A stretch of 64,000 nucleotides of DNA from Acidimicrobiia bacterium (GTDB lineage Bacteria > Actinomycetota > Acidimicrobiia > Acidimicrobiales > Aldehydirespiratoraceae), in NCBI GenBank assembly GCA_022819505.1, contig JAJEHD010000013.1, positions 186,001 to 250,000 on the forward strand, written 5' to 3'. The notes below the pieces were generated by a model, which saw nothing but the letters and a program-made list of their open reading frames with translations, did not search any database and was not told where the DNA came from. Position 1 is the stretch's first letter. Every line of letters starts with the position of its first letter. This document shows, piece after piece, positions 50,806-59,732 of the stretch. The translations under genes and the position numbers were made by a program.

Positions 50806-52335
50806 ATGCACCAGCCCGCGCCCGAGGAGTTCCGGAGGCTGGCCCATACCTACCGGGTCGTTCCGGTGTGGCGGGAGGTGCTGGCCGACCTGACCACGCC
50901 GGTGGCGGCCTTCGCCCGGGTGGTCGGGCCCGGCGACGGCTTCCTGCTGGAGTCGGTGGAGCACGGCGAGCGCTGGAGCCGTTGGTCCTTCATGGGCCGA
51001 AACCCCATCGCCACCCTGGTGGCCCACGGCCGCAGGGTGGCGGTGACCGGAAACCTCGGGGTGGCCGTCCCCCGTGACCGGGGCATGCTCGCCGCGCTGG
51101 AGGTGCTGCTGGATCACTACCGGGCCCCGTCGATCGAGGGGCTGCCGCCGCTTCACGGTGGTCTGGTCGGTTACCTCGGCTACGACGTGGTGCGCGAGGT
51201 GGAGCACCTTCCCGACGTTCCCACCGACGACTCGGGCCATCCCGACGCGGTGATGTCGTTGATCGGCGAGCTGGCGGTGTACGACCACTGGCGCCAGCGG
51301 GCCACGCTCATCGCCAACGTGGTGGTTCCCCCCGGCGCCGACGACCGGCTCATCGACCGGCTCTACTACGAGGCGGTGCTGAGGGTCGAGGCCATCGCGG
51401 CCGACGGGGCCAAGCCGCTCGACGAACCGCTGGTATCTCCGCCCGAACCGGCCGGCGACGAGGTGTCGGAGTCGGTGGACACCACCTCCACAATGGGCCT
51501 GGAGTTGTACTCCCAAGCGGTGGAGGCGGCCCGCGAGTACATCTTCGCCGGCGACGTGTTCCAGGTGGTGCTGTCCCAGCGCTTCGACTTCGATCTGCAC
51601 GCCGACGCCTTCGACGCCTACCGGGTGCTTCGCCAGGTCAACCCCAGCCCCTACATGTACTTCCTGCGCCACGGGGGCCTAGAAGTGGTGGGCGGATCGC
51701 CCGAGCCTATGGTCAAGCTCCTGAACGGCAAGGTGATCAGCCGGCCCATCGCAGGCACCCGGCGCCGGGGGCGCACCGACGCCGAGGACCGCCGTCTGGC
51801 CGCCGAGCTGGCCGAGCACCCCAAGGAGGTGGCCGAGCACGTGATGCTCGTCGACCTGGCCCGCAACGACGTTGGCCGGGTAGTGGAGTTCGGAACCCTC
51901 AACCTCGATGAGATGATGACCCTCGAGCGGTACAGCCATGTGATGCACCTGACCTCGCAGGTGTCGGGGCGGCTGGCCGAACGGGCCACGCCCATCGACG
52001 TCCTGCGGGCCACCCTGCCCGCGGGCACGGTGTCGGGCGCGCCCAAGGTTCGGGCCATGGAGATCATCGACATGTTGGAGCCGGTCAAGCGCGGCCCGTA
52101 CGCCGGGGTGGTCGGCTACATCGACTTCTCGGGCAACATCGACACCGCCATCACGATCCGCACGATGCTGGTCCACAACGGGCGGGCATCGGTGCAGGCC
52201 GGTGCGGGCATCGTGGCCGACTCCGTGCCCGCGGAGGAGCACGCCGAGTGCGTGAACAAGGCCCAGGCCCTGCTGGCCGCAGTGCCCGCAGCCAGGCGGA
52301 TGACACAGAGCCGCAGGAAGATGGCCCCGCGGTGA
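50806..52335 (+). CDS. trpE: Anthranilate synthase component I
   Basis: 509-residue chorismate-binding enzyme starting tryptophan synthesis; it needs a TrpG glutaminase that is not in the window. Motifs are GGSPEPMVKLLNGKVISRPI, AGTRRRG, DLARNDVGRV and LPAGTVSGAPKVRAMEIID, ending in GIVADSVPAEEHAEC. It is co-directional with hisI and overlaps ygfZ by 4 bp (GTGA). Confidence 0.96.
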   Translation: MHQPAPEEFRRLAHTYRVVPVWREVLADLTTPVAAFARVVGPGDGFLLESVEHGERWSRWSFMGRNPIATLVAHGRRVAVTGNLGVAVPRDRGMLAALEVLLDHYRAPSIEGLPPLHGGLVGYLGYDVVREVEHLPDVPTDDSGHPDAVMSLIGELAVYDHWRQRATLIANVVVPPGADDRLIDRLYYEAVLRVEAIAADGAKPLDEPLVSPPEPAGDEVSESVDTTSTMGLELYSQAVEAAREYIFAGDVFQVVLSQRFDFDLHADAFDAYRVLRQVNPSPYMYFLRHGGLEVVGGSPEPMVKLLNGKVISRPIAGTRRRGRTDAEDRRLAAELAEHPKEVAEHVMLVDLARNDVGRVVEFGTLNLDEMMTLERYSHVMHLTSQVSGRLAERATPIDVLRATLPAGTVSGAPKVRAMEIIDMLEPVKRGPYAGVVGYIDFSGNIDTAITIRTMLVHNGRASVQAGAGIVADSVPAEEHAECVNKAQALLAAVPAARRMTQSRRKMAPR

Positions 52336-53204
52336 CAGCCGGCATCGTCGCGGGTCCGGTGCCGAGGGACGCGGTGCTCGTCACCGGCACCGACGCGGCA
52401 ACTTACCTGCAGGGACAGATCTCCCAGGACGTCGAGGCCGTGGCCCCGGAAAGCTCCGCGTGGTCGCTGGTGCTGGCCCCGCAGGGCAAGGTGGACGCCT
52501 GGTTCCGTCTCACCCGCGGCATCGGCGACAGCTTCGTGCTCGACGTGGACCCTGGCTTCGGCGAGGCGCTCGTGGCCCGGCTGGAGTGGTTCCGGCTGCG
52601 GGTCGACGTGTCCTTCGAGCGCCTCGACGGGTGGCGGATGCTGGCCGTCCGCGGGCCCCGGGCCACCGAGGCCTGGCTCGACACCGTCGATGCAGAGGTC
52701 CGGTCCGCGGTCGACTGGCCCGGCTTCGGCGGGGTCGACCTCCTCGGCCCGGACATCGCGCTCCCGCCGGGCCTGCCCACCGACGGTGCCGACGACCTGG
52801 AGGTGGCCCGCATCCGGGCCGGCTGGCCGGCCATGGGCCACGAGCTGACCGAGCGCACCATCCCGGCCGAGGTCGGGGGCCTGGTGGAGTCTTCGGTCAG
52901 CTTCACCAAGGGGTGCTACACCGGCCAGGAGCTGGTGGCCCGGATCGACAGCCGGGGCGGCAACGTGCCCCGCCCGGTGCGCCTGCTGGAGATCCGCGGC
53001 GACATGTCGCTCGGCGGCGTTTCGCCCGGCGACGAGATAACCGTCGACGGCAGGACGGTGGGGGAGATCACCTCGGCCGCGGCGGACCCTAACTCCGCCG
53101 TGACGGTGGCGCTGGGACCGGTCCACCGGCGAGTCGAGCCACCCGCGGGGGCCACCGTCGCCGGGATGGCGGCCACCGTGCTGGCCACGCCGGCCACCCG
53201 GTAG
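52332..53204 (+). CDS. ygfZ: YgfZ/GcvT-like folate-binding protein (iron-sulfur cluster repair type)
   Basis: 290 residues. The YgfZ signature KGCYTGQELVARI, with its conserved Cys, is clear. It has the GcvT fold but is distinct from the two island paralogues. In bacteria and mitochondria YgfZ/IBA57 helps build or repair Fe-S clusters in a folate-dependent way, which fits a genome rich in Fe-S and Rieske enzymes. GTG at 52332 overlaps the trpE stop. Confidence 0.9.
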   Translation: MTAGIVAGPVPRDAVLVTGTDAATYLQGQISQDVEAVAPESSAWSLVLAPQGKVDAWFRLTRGIGDSFVLDVDPGFGEALVARLEWFRLRVDVSFERLDGWRMLAVRGPRATEAWLDTVDAEVRSAVDWPGFGGVDLLGPDIALPPGLPTDGADDLEVARIRAGWPAMGHELTERTIPAEVGGLVESSVSFTKGCYTGQELVARIDSRGGNVPRPVRLLEIRGDMSLGGVSPGDEITVDGRTVGEITSAAADPNSAVTVALGPVHRRVEPPAGATVAGMAATVLATPATR

Positions 53205-53259
53205 AGGAGCGCCGCCCGCGGCACCGCCCGAGCGAGCCGCCGACTTCCGGCTCGGCACC

Positions 53260-53265
53260 TACCAT
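53260..53265 (+). promoter_or_regulatory. -10 box of the J-domain gene, leaderless arrangement
   Basis: TACCAT ends 6 nt before the ATG at 53272; no ribosome binding site is present. Confidence 0.5.
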
Positions 53266-53271
53266 GGCGGG

Positions 53272-53817
53272 ATGGACCCGTACGCGGTGCTGGGCGTGGC
53301 CCGCGACGCCCCCACCGACGAGATCCGGCGGGCCTATGTGGCCCTGGCCCGGCGCACCCATCCCGATGTGCGGGGCGACGACCCCGCGGCGGCCGAGCAG
53401 ATGCGCCGCATCAACCTGGCCTGGGAGATGCTGTCCGACGCCGACTCCCGGGCCGCCATCGACCGCCGCCTGAGCCAGCCCCCGCAGCCCACGGCGCCCC
53501 AGAGCGCCAGCCCGGCCGGCGGGCGGGCGACCCCACCCACCGACGACGACCTCTACGCCGGCCACCACGACCGCGACGACGGCCGCGACGACGACTTGGA
53601 CGACCGGCCCATCACCGGCGGCAACCTTCCGGGCTGGATGCGCCTGGGCGCGCCGGCCGCCTTCGTCGTCGGCATCTTCGCGGTGATCTTCGGGGTGATG
53701 GCCGGGGGCCTCGTGCTTCTGCGGCTCGGATTGCTCCTGCTGGGTCTGTCGGTGCTGCTGTTCATGCTGTCACCGTTCGTGGTGCTGATCCGCAGCCGGG
53801 GCGGCCCCCTGCGGTGA
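53272..53817 (+). CDS. J-domain membrane protein
   Basis: 181 residues. The N-terminal J domain (about 1-68) has DPYAVLGVARDAPTDEIRRA and the HPD tripeptide in RRTHPDVRG, needed to stimulate DnaK. An acidic, Asp/Arg/His-rich linker follows. The C-terminus has two hydrophobic segments (about 127-148 and 150-172), so it is probably anchored in the membrane. No Gly/Phe-rich or zinc-finger region is present, so it is not DnaJ itself (type III J protein). The client is unknown. Confidence 0.88.
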   Translation: MDPYAVLGVARDAPTDEIRRAYVALARRTHPDVRGDDPAAAEQMRRINLAWEMLSDADSRAAIDRRLSQPPQPTAPQSASPAGGRATPPTDDDLYAGHHDRDDGRDDDLDDRPITGGNLPGWMRLGAPAAFVVGIFAVIFGVMAGGLVLLRLGLLLLGLSVLLFMLSPFVVLIRSRGGPLR

Positions 53818-53849
53818 CGGCAATCAGGCCGCGCCCGGCCGGCAGGCAG

Positions 53850-53855
53850 TAGCGT
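53850..53855 (+). promoter_or_regulatory. -10 box of trpF, leaderless arrangement
   Basis: TAGCGT, identical to the hisD box, ends 6 nt before the GTG of trpF; no ribosome binding site. Confidence 0.5.
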
Positions 53856-53861
53856 CGGGTT

Positions 53862-54554
53862 GTGTTCGTGAAGATCTGCGGCACGACCAACGAGGACGAC
53901 GCGCTGCTGGCCGTGGCCATGGGAGCCGACGCGGTGGGGTTCATCTTCGCTCCCTCACCCCGCCAGATGTCACTGGACAGGGTGCGGGACATCGTCCGGC
54001 GCCTGCCCAGCGACGTGCTCAGCGTGGGGGTGTTCCGCAACGAGATGGCGTCGCGCGTCGTGAAGATGACCTCCGACGCCCGGCTGGGAGCGGCCCAGCT
54101 GCACGGCCACGAGTCACCCGAGGACACCGCCTGGGTGGCCGAGCGGGTTCCGGTGACCATCAAGGTCTTCCCCCCAGGCCATGAGGGTCTGCAGCATCTG
54201 GGCGCCTATGGCGCCGACGCCGTGATGATCGACAACGAGCGACCCGGCTCCGGCGAGGTGTTCGACTGGTCGCTGGCCGAGGGCGCCCCTCTGGCGGGTC
54301 ACCGGCTGATCCTGGCCGGCGGCCTGGACGCCGACAACGTTGCCGGAGCTATCCGCCGGGTGCGGCCGTGGGGGGTGGATGTGGCCAGCGGGGTGGAGAG
54401 CCGGCCGGGCCGCAAGGACCCGTCCCGGCTGCGAGCCTTCATCGAGGCCGCCAAGGCGACTCGCAACATGCACGCCGACGAGACGTCTACCGGGGACTCG
54501 GAGCCTCGGCGGGCCGCGAGCACCGGCCCCTACGACTGGGAGCAGGACCTGTGA
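53862..54554 (+). CDS. trpF: Phosphoribosylanthranilate isomerase
   Basis: 230-residue TIM barrel for the third step of tryptophan synthesis. The N-terminal [12 protein letters not shown] holds the catalytic Cys near residue 6, and [19 protein letters not shown] (with a catalytic Asp further along) and [15 protein letters not shown] follow. A polar tail of about 30 residues is extra. Its presence makes a dual-function PriA unnecessary. It overlaps trpB by 4 bp (GTGA). trpC, normally near, is not in the window. Confidence 0.95.
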   Translation: MFVKICGTTNEDDALLAVAMGADAVGFIFAPSPRQMSLDRVRDIVRRLPSDVLSVGVFRNEMASRVVKMTSDARLGAAQLHGHESPEDTAWVAERVPVTIKVFPPGHEGLQHLGAYGADAVMIDNERPGSGEVFDWSLAEGAPLAGHRLILAGGLDADNVAGAIRRVRPWGVDVASGVESRPGRKDPSRLRAFIEAAKATRNMHADETSTGDSEPRRAASTGPYDWEQDL

Positions 54555-55741
54555 CGCCCCCCGGGGAGGGGGAGGTTGCGGGCGGGTTCATGGGCGAGCC
54601 GAGCGCCGACGGGCGCTTCGGCGACTTCGGCGGCATGTTCGTGCCCGAGACGCTGGTGCCCGCCTGCCAGGAACTCGACCGGGCCTTCCGCTCCGCTTGG
54701 GGCGACCCCGGCTTCCGAGGCGAGCTGGACCGGCTGCTGCGCGACTACGCGGGACGTCCCTCGCCGCTCACGGAGTGCCCCAACCTGTCCTCCGAGCTCG
54801 GGCTGCGCATCCTGCTGAAGCGGGAGGACCTCAACCACACCGGCAGCCACAAGATCAACAACGTGCTCGGGCAGGCCCTGCTGGCCCGGCGCATGGGCAA
54901 GACGAGCCTGGTGGCCGAGACCGGCGCAGGCCAGCACGGGGTGGCCACCGCCACCGCGGCCGCGCTGTTCGGCATGGACTGCATCGTGTACATGGGCACC
55001 GTCGACATCGCCCGCCAGGAGCTCAACGTGTTCCGCATGCGCCTGCTGGGCACCGAGGTGCGGGCGGCCGAGACCGGGTCGCGCACCCTCAAGGACGCGG
55101 TCAACGAGGCCATGCGCCACTGGGTGGCGGTGGCCGACACCACCCACTACTGCCTGGGCTCGGTGATGGGCCCCCACCCGTACCCGTGGATGGTGCGGGA
55201 GTTCCAGCGGGTGGTCGGGGAGGAGGCTCGCCGCCAGTGCGCCGAGGTCCTCGACGGCGGGGTGCCCGACGTCGTCACCGCCGCGGTGGGGGGCGGCTCC
55301 AACGCGGCCGGGATCTTCGCCGGGTTCGCCGACACCGGCGCCCGCCTGGTGGGGGTGGAGCCGGCCGGGGGCGCGGCCGTCGGGCGGGCTGTTCCCGGCA
55401 TCGTTCACGGCTCGCGGTCGTACCTGATGCAGGACGAGTGGGGGCAGGTGCTGGAGGCCGAGTCGATCTCGGCCGGGCTGGACTACCCGGGCGTCGGCCC
55501 CGAGCACTCGCACCTGGCCGCCACCGGGAGGGCGACCTACGAGCAGGTGACCGACGCCGAAGTGATCGAGGCGTTCAGCCTGCTGTCGCGCAGCGAGGGC
55601 ATCATTCCCGCGCTGGAGTGTGCCCACGCCCTGGCCTGGGTGTCGCGGGCCCGCTCCGAGCTGGCCGGCCTCACCGTGCTGTTGAACTTGAGCGGCCGGG
55701 GGGACAAGGACGTCGACCAGATGATGGGCATCCTCGGGTGA
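54551..55741 (+). CDS. trpB: Tryptophan synthase beta chain
   Basis: 396-residue PLP enzyme joining indole and serine. The cofactor lysine is K101 in [17 protein letters not shown]. The glycine-rich phosphate loop is [10 protein letters not shown], and ETGAGQHG and PEHSHL are typical. It starts at GTG 54551 in the trpF stop (GTGA); ATG at 54590 is a possible later start. It overlaps trpA by 4 bp. Confidence 0.97.
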   Translation: MTPPGEGEVAGGFMGEPSADGRFGDFGGMFVPETLVPACQELDRAFRSAWGDPGFRGELDRLLRDYAGRPSPLTECPNLSSELGLRILLKREDLNHTGSHKINNVLGQALLARRMGKTSLVAETGAGQHGVATATAAALFGMDCIVYMGTVDIARQELNVFRMRLLGTEVRAAETGSRTLKDAVNEAMRHWVAVADTTHYCLGSVMGPHPYPWMVREFQRVVGEEARRQCAEVLDGGVPDVVTAAVGGGSNAAGIFAGFADTGARLVGVEPAGGAAVGRAVPGIVHGSRSYLMQDEWGQVLEAESISAGLDYPGVGPEHSHLAATGRATYEQVTDAEVIEAFSLLSRSEGIIPALECAHALAWVSRARSELAGLTVLLNLSGRGDKDVDQMMGILG

Positions 55742-56574
55742 CCGTGGCTGCTGACACCGCCCCTGTTGGCGGTGCCGAACACAGCTGGGGGAGGCTGGAG
55801 CGCGCCCTCCGGGACCGCCGCAACAGCGGCGGAAAGTGCTTCGTGCCCTACCTCACCGGCGGTCTCGGCGACGACTGGCTGGAGACAATCTGCGCGGTGG
55901 CCGGCGCAGGAGCCGACGCCATCGAGATCGGAGTGCCGTTCTCGGACCCGGTGATGGACGGCACCATCATCCAGCAGGCCAACGACAAGGCCCTGTCCGA
56001 GGGCGCCACCCCCCAGTCCATCCTGGCCGCGGTGCGGGGAGCCGCGGCCGACATCGGGGTGCCCACTGCGGTGATGACCTACGTGAACATCGCACATCAC
56101 ATGGGCTACGAGCGGTTCGCCTCGTCGCTGGCCGACGCCGGCATCAGCGGCTGCATCCTTCCCGACCTTCCCCTGGAGGAAGTGGGGGAGTGGGCCGACT
56201 GCGCCCAGGCGGCCGGGGTGGAGACGGTGCTGTTGGCCGCGCCCACCGCGCCCGATGAGCGCCTTCCCCGGATCTGTGACCGGTCCCGGGGCTTCGTCTA
56301 CAGCGTGGGGCTCATGGGCATTACCGGTGTGCGCTCGGAGCTGGCCGCCAGTGCCACCCGCACCGCGGTCCGCCTCAAGTCGGTGACCGACATGCCCGTG
56401 CTGGTCGGCGTGGGGGTGGGAACGCCCGCGCAGGCGGCCGAGGTGTGCCGGGTGGCCGACGGGGCGGTGGTCGGCTCGGCCATCGTCACCCGGATGCTGG
56501 AGGGGGCCGGACCCGACGGCGTGGCTTCGCTGGTGGCCGAGTTCCGGGCCGCCCTCGACGCGGCCCACAGCTAG
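55738..56574 (+). CDS. trpA: Tryptophan synthase alpha chain
   Basis: 278-residue TIM barrel cleaving indole-glycerol phosphate. The catalytic pair E63 and D74 lies in [33 protein letters not shown] and [13 protein letters not shown] follow. GTG at 55738 overlaps the trpB stop (GTGA); GTG at 55744 is an alternative. It ends the trpFBA unit. Confidence 0.96.
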   Translation: MTVAADTAPVGGAEHSWGRLERALRDRRNSGGKCFVPYLTGGLGDDWLETICAVAGAGADAIEIGVPFSDPVMDGTIIQQANDKALSEGATPQSILAAVRGAAADIGVPTAVMTYVNIAHHMGYERFASSLADAGISGCILPDLPLEEVGEWADCAQAAGVETVLLAAPTAPDERLPRICDRSRGFVYSVGLMGITGVRSELAASATRTAVRLKSVTDMPVLVGVGVGTPAQAAEVCRVADGAVVGSAIVTRMLEGAGPDGVASLVAEFRAALDAAHS

Positions 56575-56585
56575 CTGCCTCACCG

Positions 56586-56591
56586 TAAGGT
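56586..56591 (+). promoter_or_regulatory. -10 box of the flavoprotein gene, leaderless arrangement
   Basis: TAAGGT ends 6 nt before the GTG at 56598; no ribosome binding site is present. Confidence 0.5.
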
Positions 56592-56597
56592 CTGGCC

Positions 56598-58163
56598 GTG
56601 GCTAGGCGCGCCCGGATGATGGACCACGACCTGATCGTGGTGGGCGGGGGCGCGGCCGGGCTGGGCGCGGTGCGGGCCGCACTCTGGGCCGGAGCCGACG
56701 TGGCCCTAGTCACCGACTCGGCGCCGGGCGGGGACTGCACGTTCACCGGCTGCGTGCCGTCCAAGACCCTGCTGGCCGCGGCCCGAGGCGGCCTCGACTT
56801 CGCCGCGGCCATGGCCCGAGTGTGCTCGACCATCGAGCACGTTGCGGCCACCGAGTCAGCCGACGTGCTGCGCAGCCGGGGCGTCACCGTGGTCGAGGGC
56901 CGGGCCCGCCTGGTCACCCACGACACGGTGGCGGTGGGGGAGCGGCGCATCACCGCGCCCCGCATCGTGCTGGCCACCGGCTCGCAGCCCTCGCTTCTCG
57001 ACCACACTCCCGGCCTGGCCGAGGCCCGGCCCCTCACCAACGAGACCGTGTTCGACCTGACCGAGGCCCCGGAGTCGCTCGGCATCATCGGCGGCGGGCC
57101 CACCGGCTGCGAACTGGCCCAGGCCTTCGTGCTCCTCGGGGTGAAGGTGACCCTGTTCGAGTCGGCCGACCAGCTGCTCCAGGGCGAGGAGCCCGAGGCG
57201 GCCCGCCTGGTCAGGGAGACGCTGCAGCGTCTGGGCGTGACCGTTCGCCGCAACTCCCATGTCGAGCGGGTCGAACCCGTCGACGGCATGGGTGGAGGGA
57301 ACGCCGGCCCGTTCTCGGTGTCGTGCCACCGGAGGCCCGAGGAGGTGGTGGAGAGGCTACTGGTGGCGGCGGGCCGGACACCGGCGACGGCGGGGCTAGG
57401 ACTCGAGGAGATGAAGTTGAAGCTGGGCGAGTGGTCTGGCCATGTGCTTACCGACGAGCGGCTCGAGACGTCGGTGAAGGGCGTGTACGCGGCCGGCGAT
57501 GTCGCCTCCTGGCCGGAGCGCCGCCCGTACCGGTCACGAAGCGGGCCTCCGGCTCTGTTCAAGGTCAGCAGCGGCGAGTCTCCCTCCCGGCCGAAGATGC
57601 TGCGCAACATCAGGCGGCCCCGATCGACTCACCGATCAACTCTGTCTCGCTCCCGGCGGCGGCGGCACATGGCCGCGATGATGCTGTCGCACGGTGCCGA
57701 CGAGATGGGCCGGATCGCGGCCGGCAACGCTCTGGGCAAGGGCCAGCGGGGACGGTTCCGGGGCGACCTCGTGCCCAGTGTGGTGTTCACCGACCCGGAG
57801 GTGGCCTCGGTGGGCGTGACCCCGAGCCACGCGCCGCCGGGCAGCCGGGTCGCCTACCTGCCGCTGGCCGAGGTTGACCGGGCCATCACCGACCGCCGCC
57901 CCGACGGGTTCATCGCCATCGTGGCCGGGCCCCGCCGGCTGCTGCGCAACGCAGGCGGGGGCCGCATCCTGGGAGCCACCATCGTCGCGCCCAGGGCTGG
58001 TGAGATGATTTCTGAGATCGTGCTGGCCATGCGCACCGGCGCGTTCGCCGGCCGCCTGGCCCAGGCCTCCCACGCCTACCCGACCTGGTCCGCCGGCGTT
58101 CAGAAGGCCGCGGCCCAGTTCTTCGGAGAGATCGACGGTCGCCGGGCCCGCTCCGTGGAGTGA
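56598..58163 (+). CDS. FAD-dependent pyridine nucleotide-disulfide oxidoreductase with in-frame insert
   Basis: 521 residues of the dihydrolipoamide dehydrogenase/mercuric reductase group. The FAD motif is VVGGGAAGLGA, the redox-active pair is C47/C52 (GDCTFTGCVPSK), the NAD(P) motif is IIGGGPTGCE, the second FAD motif is GVYAAGDV and the C-terminal dimer motif is HAYPTWSAG. Between AAGDVAS and SHGADEMGRIAAGNALG, normally adjacent, lie about 60 extra residues (305-364) rich in Arg and Ser that fit no part of the fold. The reading frame stays open. The glutamate usual after the C-terminal His motif is not obvious. Substrate unknown; activity uncertain because of the insert. Confidence 0.82.
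   Translation: MARRARMMDHDLIVVGGGAAGLGAVRAALWAGADVALVTDSAPGGDCTFTGCVPSKTLLAAARGGLDFAAAMARVCSTIEHVAATESADVLRSRGVTVVEGRARLVTHDTVAVGERRITAPRIVLATGSQPSLLDHTPGLAEARPLTNETVFDLTEAPESLGIIGGGPTGCELAQAFVLLGVKVTLFESADQLLQGEEPEAARLVRETLQRLGVTVRRNSHVERVEPVDGMGGGNAGPFSVSCHRRPEEVVERLLVAAGRTPATAGLGLEEMKLKLGEWSGHVLTDERLETSVKGVYAAGDVASWPERRPYRSRSGPPALFKVSSGESPSRPKMLRNIRRPRSTHRSTLSRSRRRRHMAAMMLSHGADEMGRIAAGNALGKGQRGRFRGDLVPSVVFTDPEVASVGVTPSHAPPGSRVAYLPLAEVDRAITDRRPDGFIAIVAGPRRLLRNAGGGRILGATIVAPRAGEMISEIVLAMRTGAFAGRLAQASHAYPTWSAGVQKAAAQFFGEIDGRRARSVE
57510..57686 (+). repeat. Probable ~177-bp in-frame insertion inside the flavoprotein gene
   Basis: The DNA coding for residues 305-363 interrupts a conserved junction and encodes an Arg/Ser-rich, low-complexity peptide (SRSRRRRH near its end). 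GGCC...GCCGCC-like words occur near both ends in opposite orientation but do not make a clean inverted repeat. A small mobile element or a frame-restoring double shift could explain it. Confidence 0.4.
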
Positions 58164-58181
58164 CCGGGGTCCTGGGTCCGT

Positions 58182-58934
58182 CTAGCCGGTGGTAAGGCCT
58201 CCGTCGACGCTGAGGATGGCGCCGTGGACGCCGGGGCACTCGTCGGAGGCCACGAAGGCGAACAGGGCGGCGATGTGCTCGGGCCCGCTCATGGGCTTGA
58301 AGGCCATCATGCGGCGGATGAGGTGCCGGTCGGCGTCGGTGACGATCTGGTAGTTCTGGGTCATGGGGGTGTCCACCCCACCGGGGGCGATGGCGTTGAC
58401 CCGCACCGGGGTCTTGGCCAGCTCTATGGCCAGGGCCCTGGTCAGCTGCACGACCGCGCCCTTGGTGGCGCAGTAGTGGGTCGTGTACGCCAGTCCCTGG
58501 AGTCCAGCATTGGACGCGATGTTCACGATGTTGCCGCCGGAGGCGAGCAGGTGGGGGAGCGCGGCCTGGGTGAGGAAGAACATGCCCTTCACGTTCACGT
58601 CGAACATGAGGTCCCACTTCTCCTCGGTGATGTCCTCAACCCGGTCCTGCCACGAGACGCCGGCGATGTTGCCGAGCACGTCGATGCGCCCGAAGGCGTC
58701 CACACAGGCGGCCGCGGCCGCTTGGCAGTCGGCGACCGAACGCAGGTCGCAGTGCTGGGTGGTGATCCGGCCTCCCGACTCGGCCACCTGCGAAGCGGTG
58801 TCGGCCAGGCCGGCGTCGTTCACGTCCACCCCGAACACGTCGGCGCCCTCGGAGGCCAGACGGATCGACACCGCCTGCCCCATGCCGGAGGCCGCTCCGG
58901 TGATGAGCGCAACCTTGCCGTCGAACCGTCCCAT
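58182..58934 (-). CDS. Short-chain dehydrogenase/reductase
   Basis: 250-residue classical SDR. TGAASGMG is the cofactor motif, with GNIAG in place of NNAG, the catalytic Ser in NIASNAG, and YCATK. The C-terminal DGGLTTG is typical. It is convergent with the flavoprotein gene and 45 bp downstream of alkB in the same direction. The substrate is unknown; no link to the island is implied. Confidence 0.91.
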   Translation of the reverse strand: MGRFDGKVALITGAASGMGQAVSIRLASEGADVFGVDVNDAGLADTASQVAESGGRITTQHCDLRSVADCQAAAAACVDAFGRIDVLGNIAGVSWQDRVEDITEEKWDLMFDVNVKGMFFLTQAALPHLLASGGNIVNIASNAGLQGLAYTTHYCATKGAVVQLTRALAIELAKTPVRVNAIAPGGVDTPMTQNYQIVTDADRHLIRRMMAFKPMSGPEHIAALFAFVASDECPGVHGAILSVDGGLTTG

Positions 58935-58979
58935 GTCATCCCGCCTTGTCCTTGATCCCAGCCGTGATCGCCGCGGAGG

Positions 58980-59648
58980 CTACCGGCCGCGCTGTGAAGC
59001 AGTGCGGCGGAAGGTGACGCTCATCCGGGGCGGGGCGGAGGCAACCTTCGGAATCGAGTGCTCCCAGTCCTGCTGGCAGGACCCGCCCATCACCAGCAGG
59101 TCCCCCGACGCCAGAGTGAACGAGCGGCTGCGGCCCCCACCCGCGGGTTTGAGCAGGAACCGGCGGGGGCCTCCCAGCGACACGATCGCCACCACGGCAT
59201 TGGCGGGGTCGACCCCGATCCGGTCACTGTGCCAGGCCACCGAGTCCCGGCCTCCGCGGTAGTAGTTGACCCAGACCGAGTTGAACCGGCAGCGGTAGCG
59301 GTCTCCCAGAGCCGCGGCCATCTCGTCGATGACGGCGGGAACACCGCCCGACCGAAGCCTCAGGTGGGCCCCCAGGCGGGGTTCCTCCACGATCTGCCCG
59401 TACATCGGGCGCTCGGCCCGAGTCCAGCGCAGGTCTGCGGCGAGCTGCTCGAGCAGTTCGTCGCCGCCGTGCAGCCACCGGGTCGCCGTCTCGATCCAGC
59501 TCCGGCCGTCCAGTTCCAGGTGCTCCACCGCCGCCGAGGCGTTCACGGCCGGCTGCCCCTGGGCGAACAGGTCGCCCTGGAGCGGTCCCACATCGGCCTG
59601 AGTGCCTGACCTGGTGCCCCATCTGGCGCCCGATCCGGCAGTCGTCAC
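58980..59648 (-). CDS. alkB: AlkB-type 2-oxoglutarate/Fe(II) dioxygenase
   Basis: 222 residues. Iron ligands are H140 and D142 (WHSDR) and H197 (WEHSIPK); the 2-oxoglutarate-binding arginines are R208 and R214 (PRMSVTFRR). The nucleotide-recognition part MYGQIVEEPR and VNYYRGGRDSV match DNA-repair AlkB proteins that remove methyl groups from bases as formaldehyde. GTG at 59648 lies six bases after a TATATT -10 box, and a LexA-type palindrome overlaps the promoter, so SOS control is expected. It belongs to the compact ALKBH2/3-like form. Confidence 0.92.
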   Translation of the reverse strand: MTTAGSGARWGTRSGTQADVGPLQGDLFAQGQPAVNASAAVEHLELDGRSWIETATRWLHGGDELLEQLAADLRWTRAERPMYGQIVEEPRLGAHLRLRSGGVPAVIDEMAAALGDRYRCRFNSVWVNYYRGGRDSVAWHSDRIGVDPANAVVAIVSLGGPRRFLLKPAGGGRSRSFTLASGDLLVMGGSCQQDWEHSIPKVASAPPRMSVTFRRTASQRGR

Positions 59649-59654
59649 GATGCC

Positions 59655-59660
59655 AATATA
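59655..59660 (-). promoter_or_regulatory. -10 box of alkB, leaderless arrangement
   Basis: TATATT on the minus strand ends 6 nt before the GTG start codon of alkB. Confidence 0.55.
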
Positions 59661-59661
59661 G

Positions 59662-59675
59662 CGAACACATGTTCG
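59662..59675. promoter_or_regulatory. LexA (SOS) box upstream of alkB
   Basis: CGAACAcaTGTTCG is a 14-bp inverted repeat and matches the core of the LexA box known from Gram-positive bacteria and mycobacteria (CGAAC-N4-GTTCG). It sits 1 bp upstream of the alkB -10 box, where a bound repressor would block transcription. The divergent MBOAT gene begins 57 bp further on and could also be touched. Confidence 0.8.
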
Positions 59676-59732
59676 TCATGAAAGCCGGAGTCAGGTGGTC
59701 GCCTGCCATACCCGAACTAGCGTTCCCCGGCG

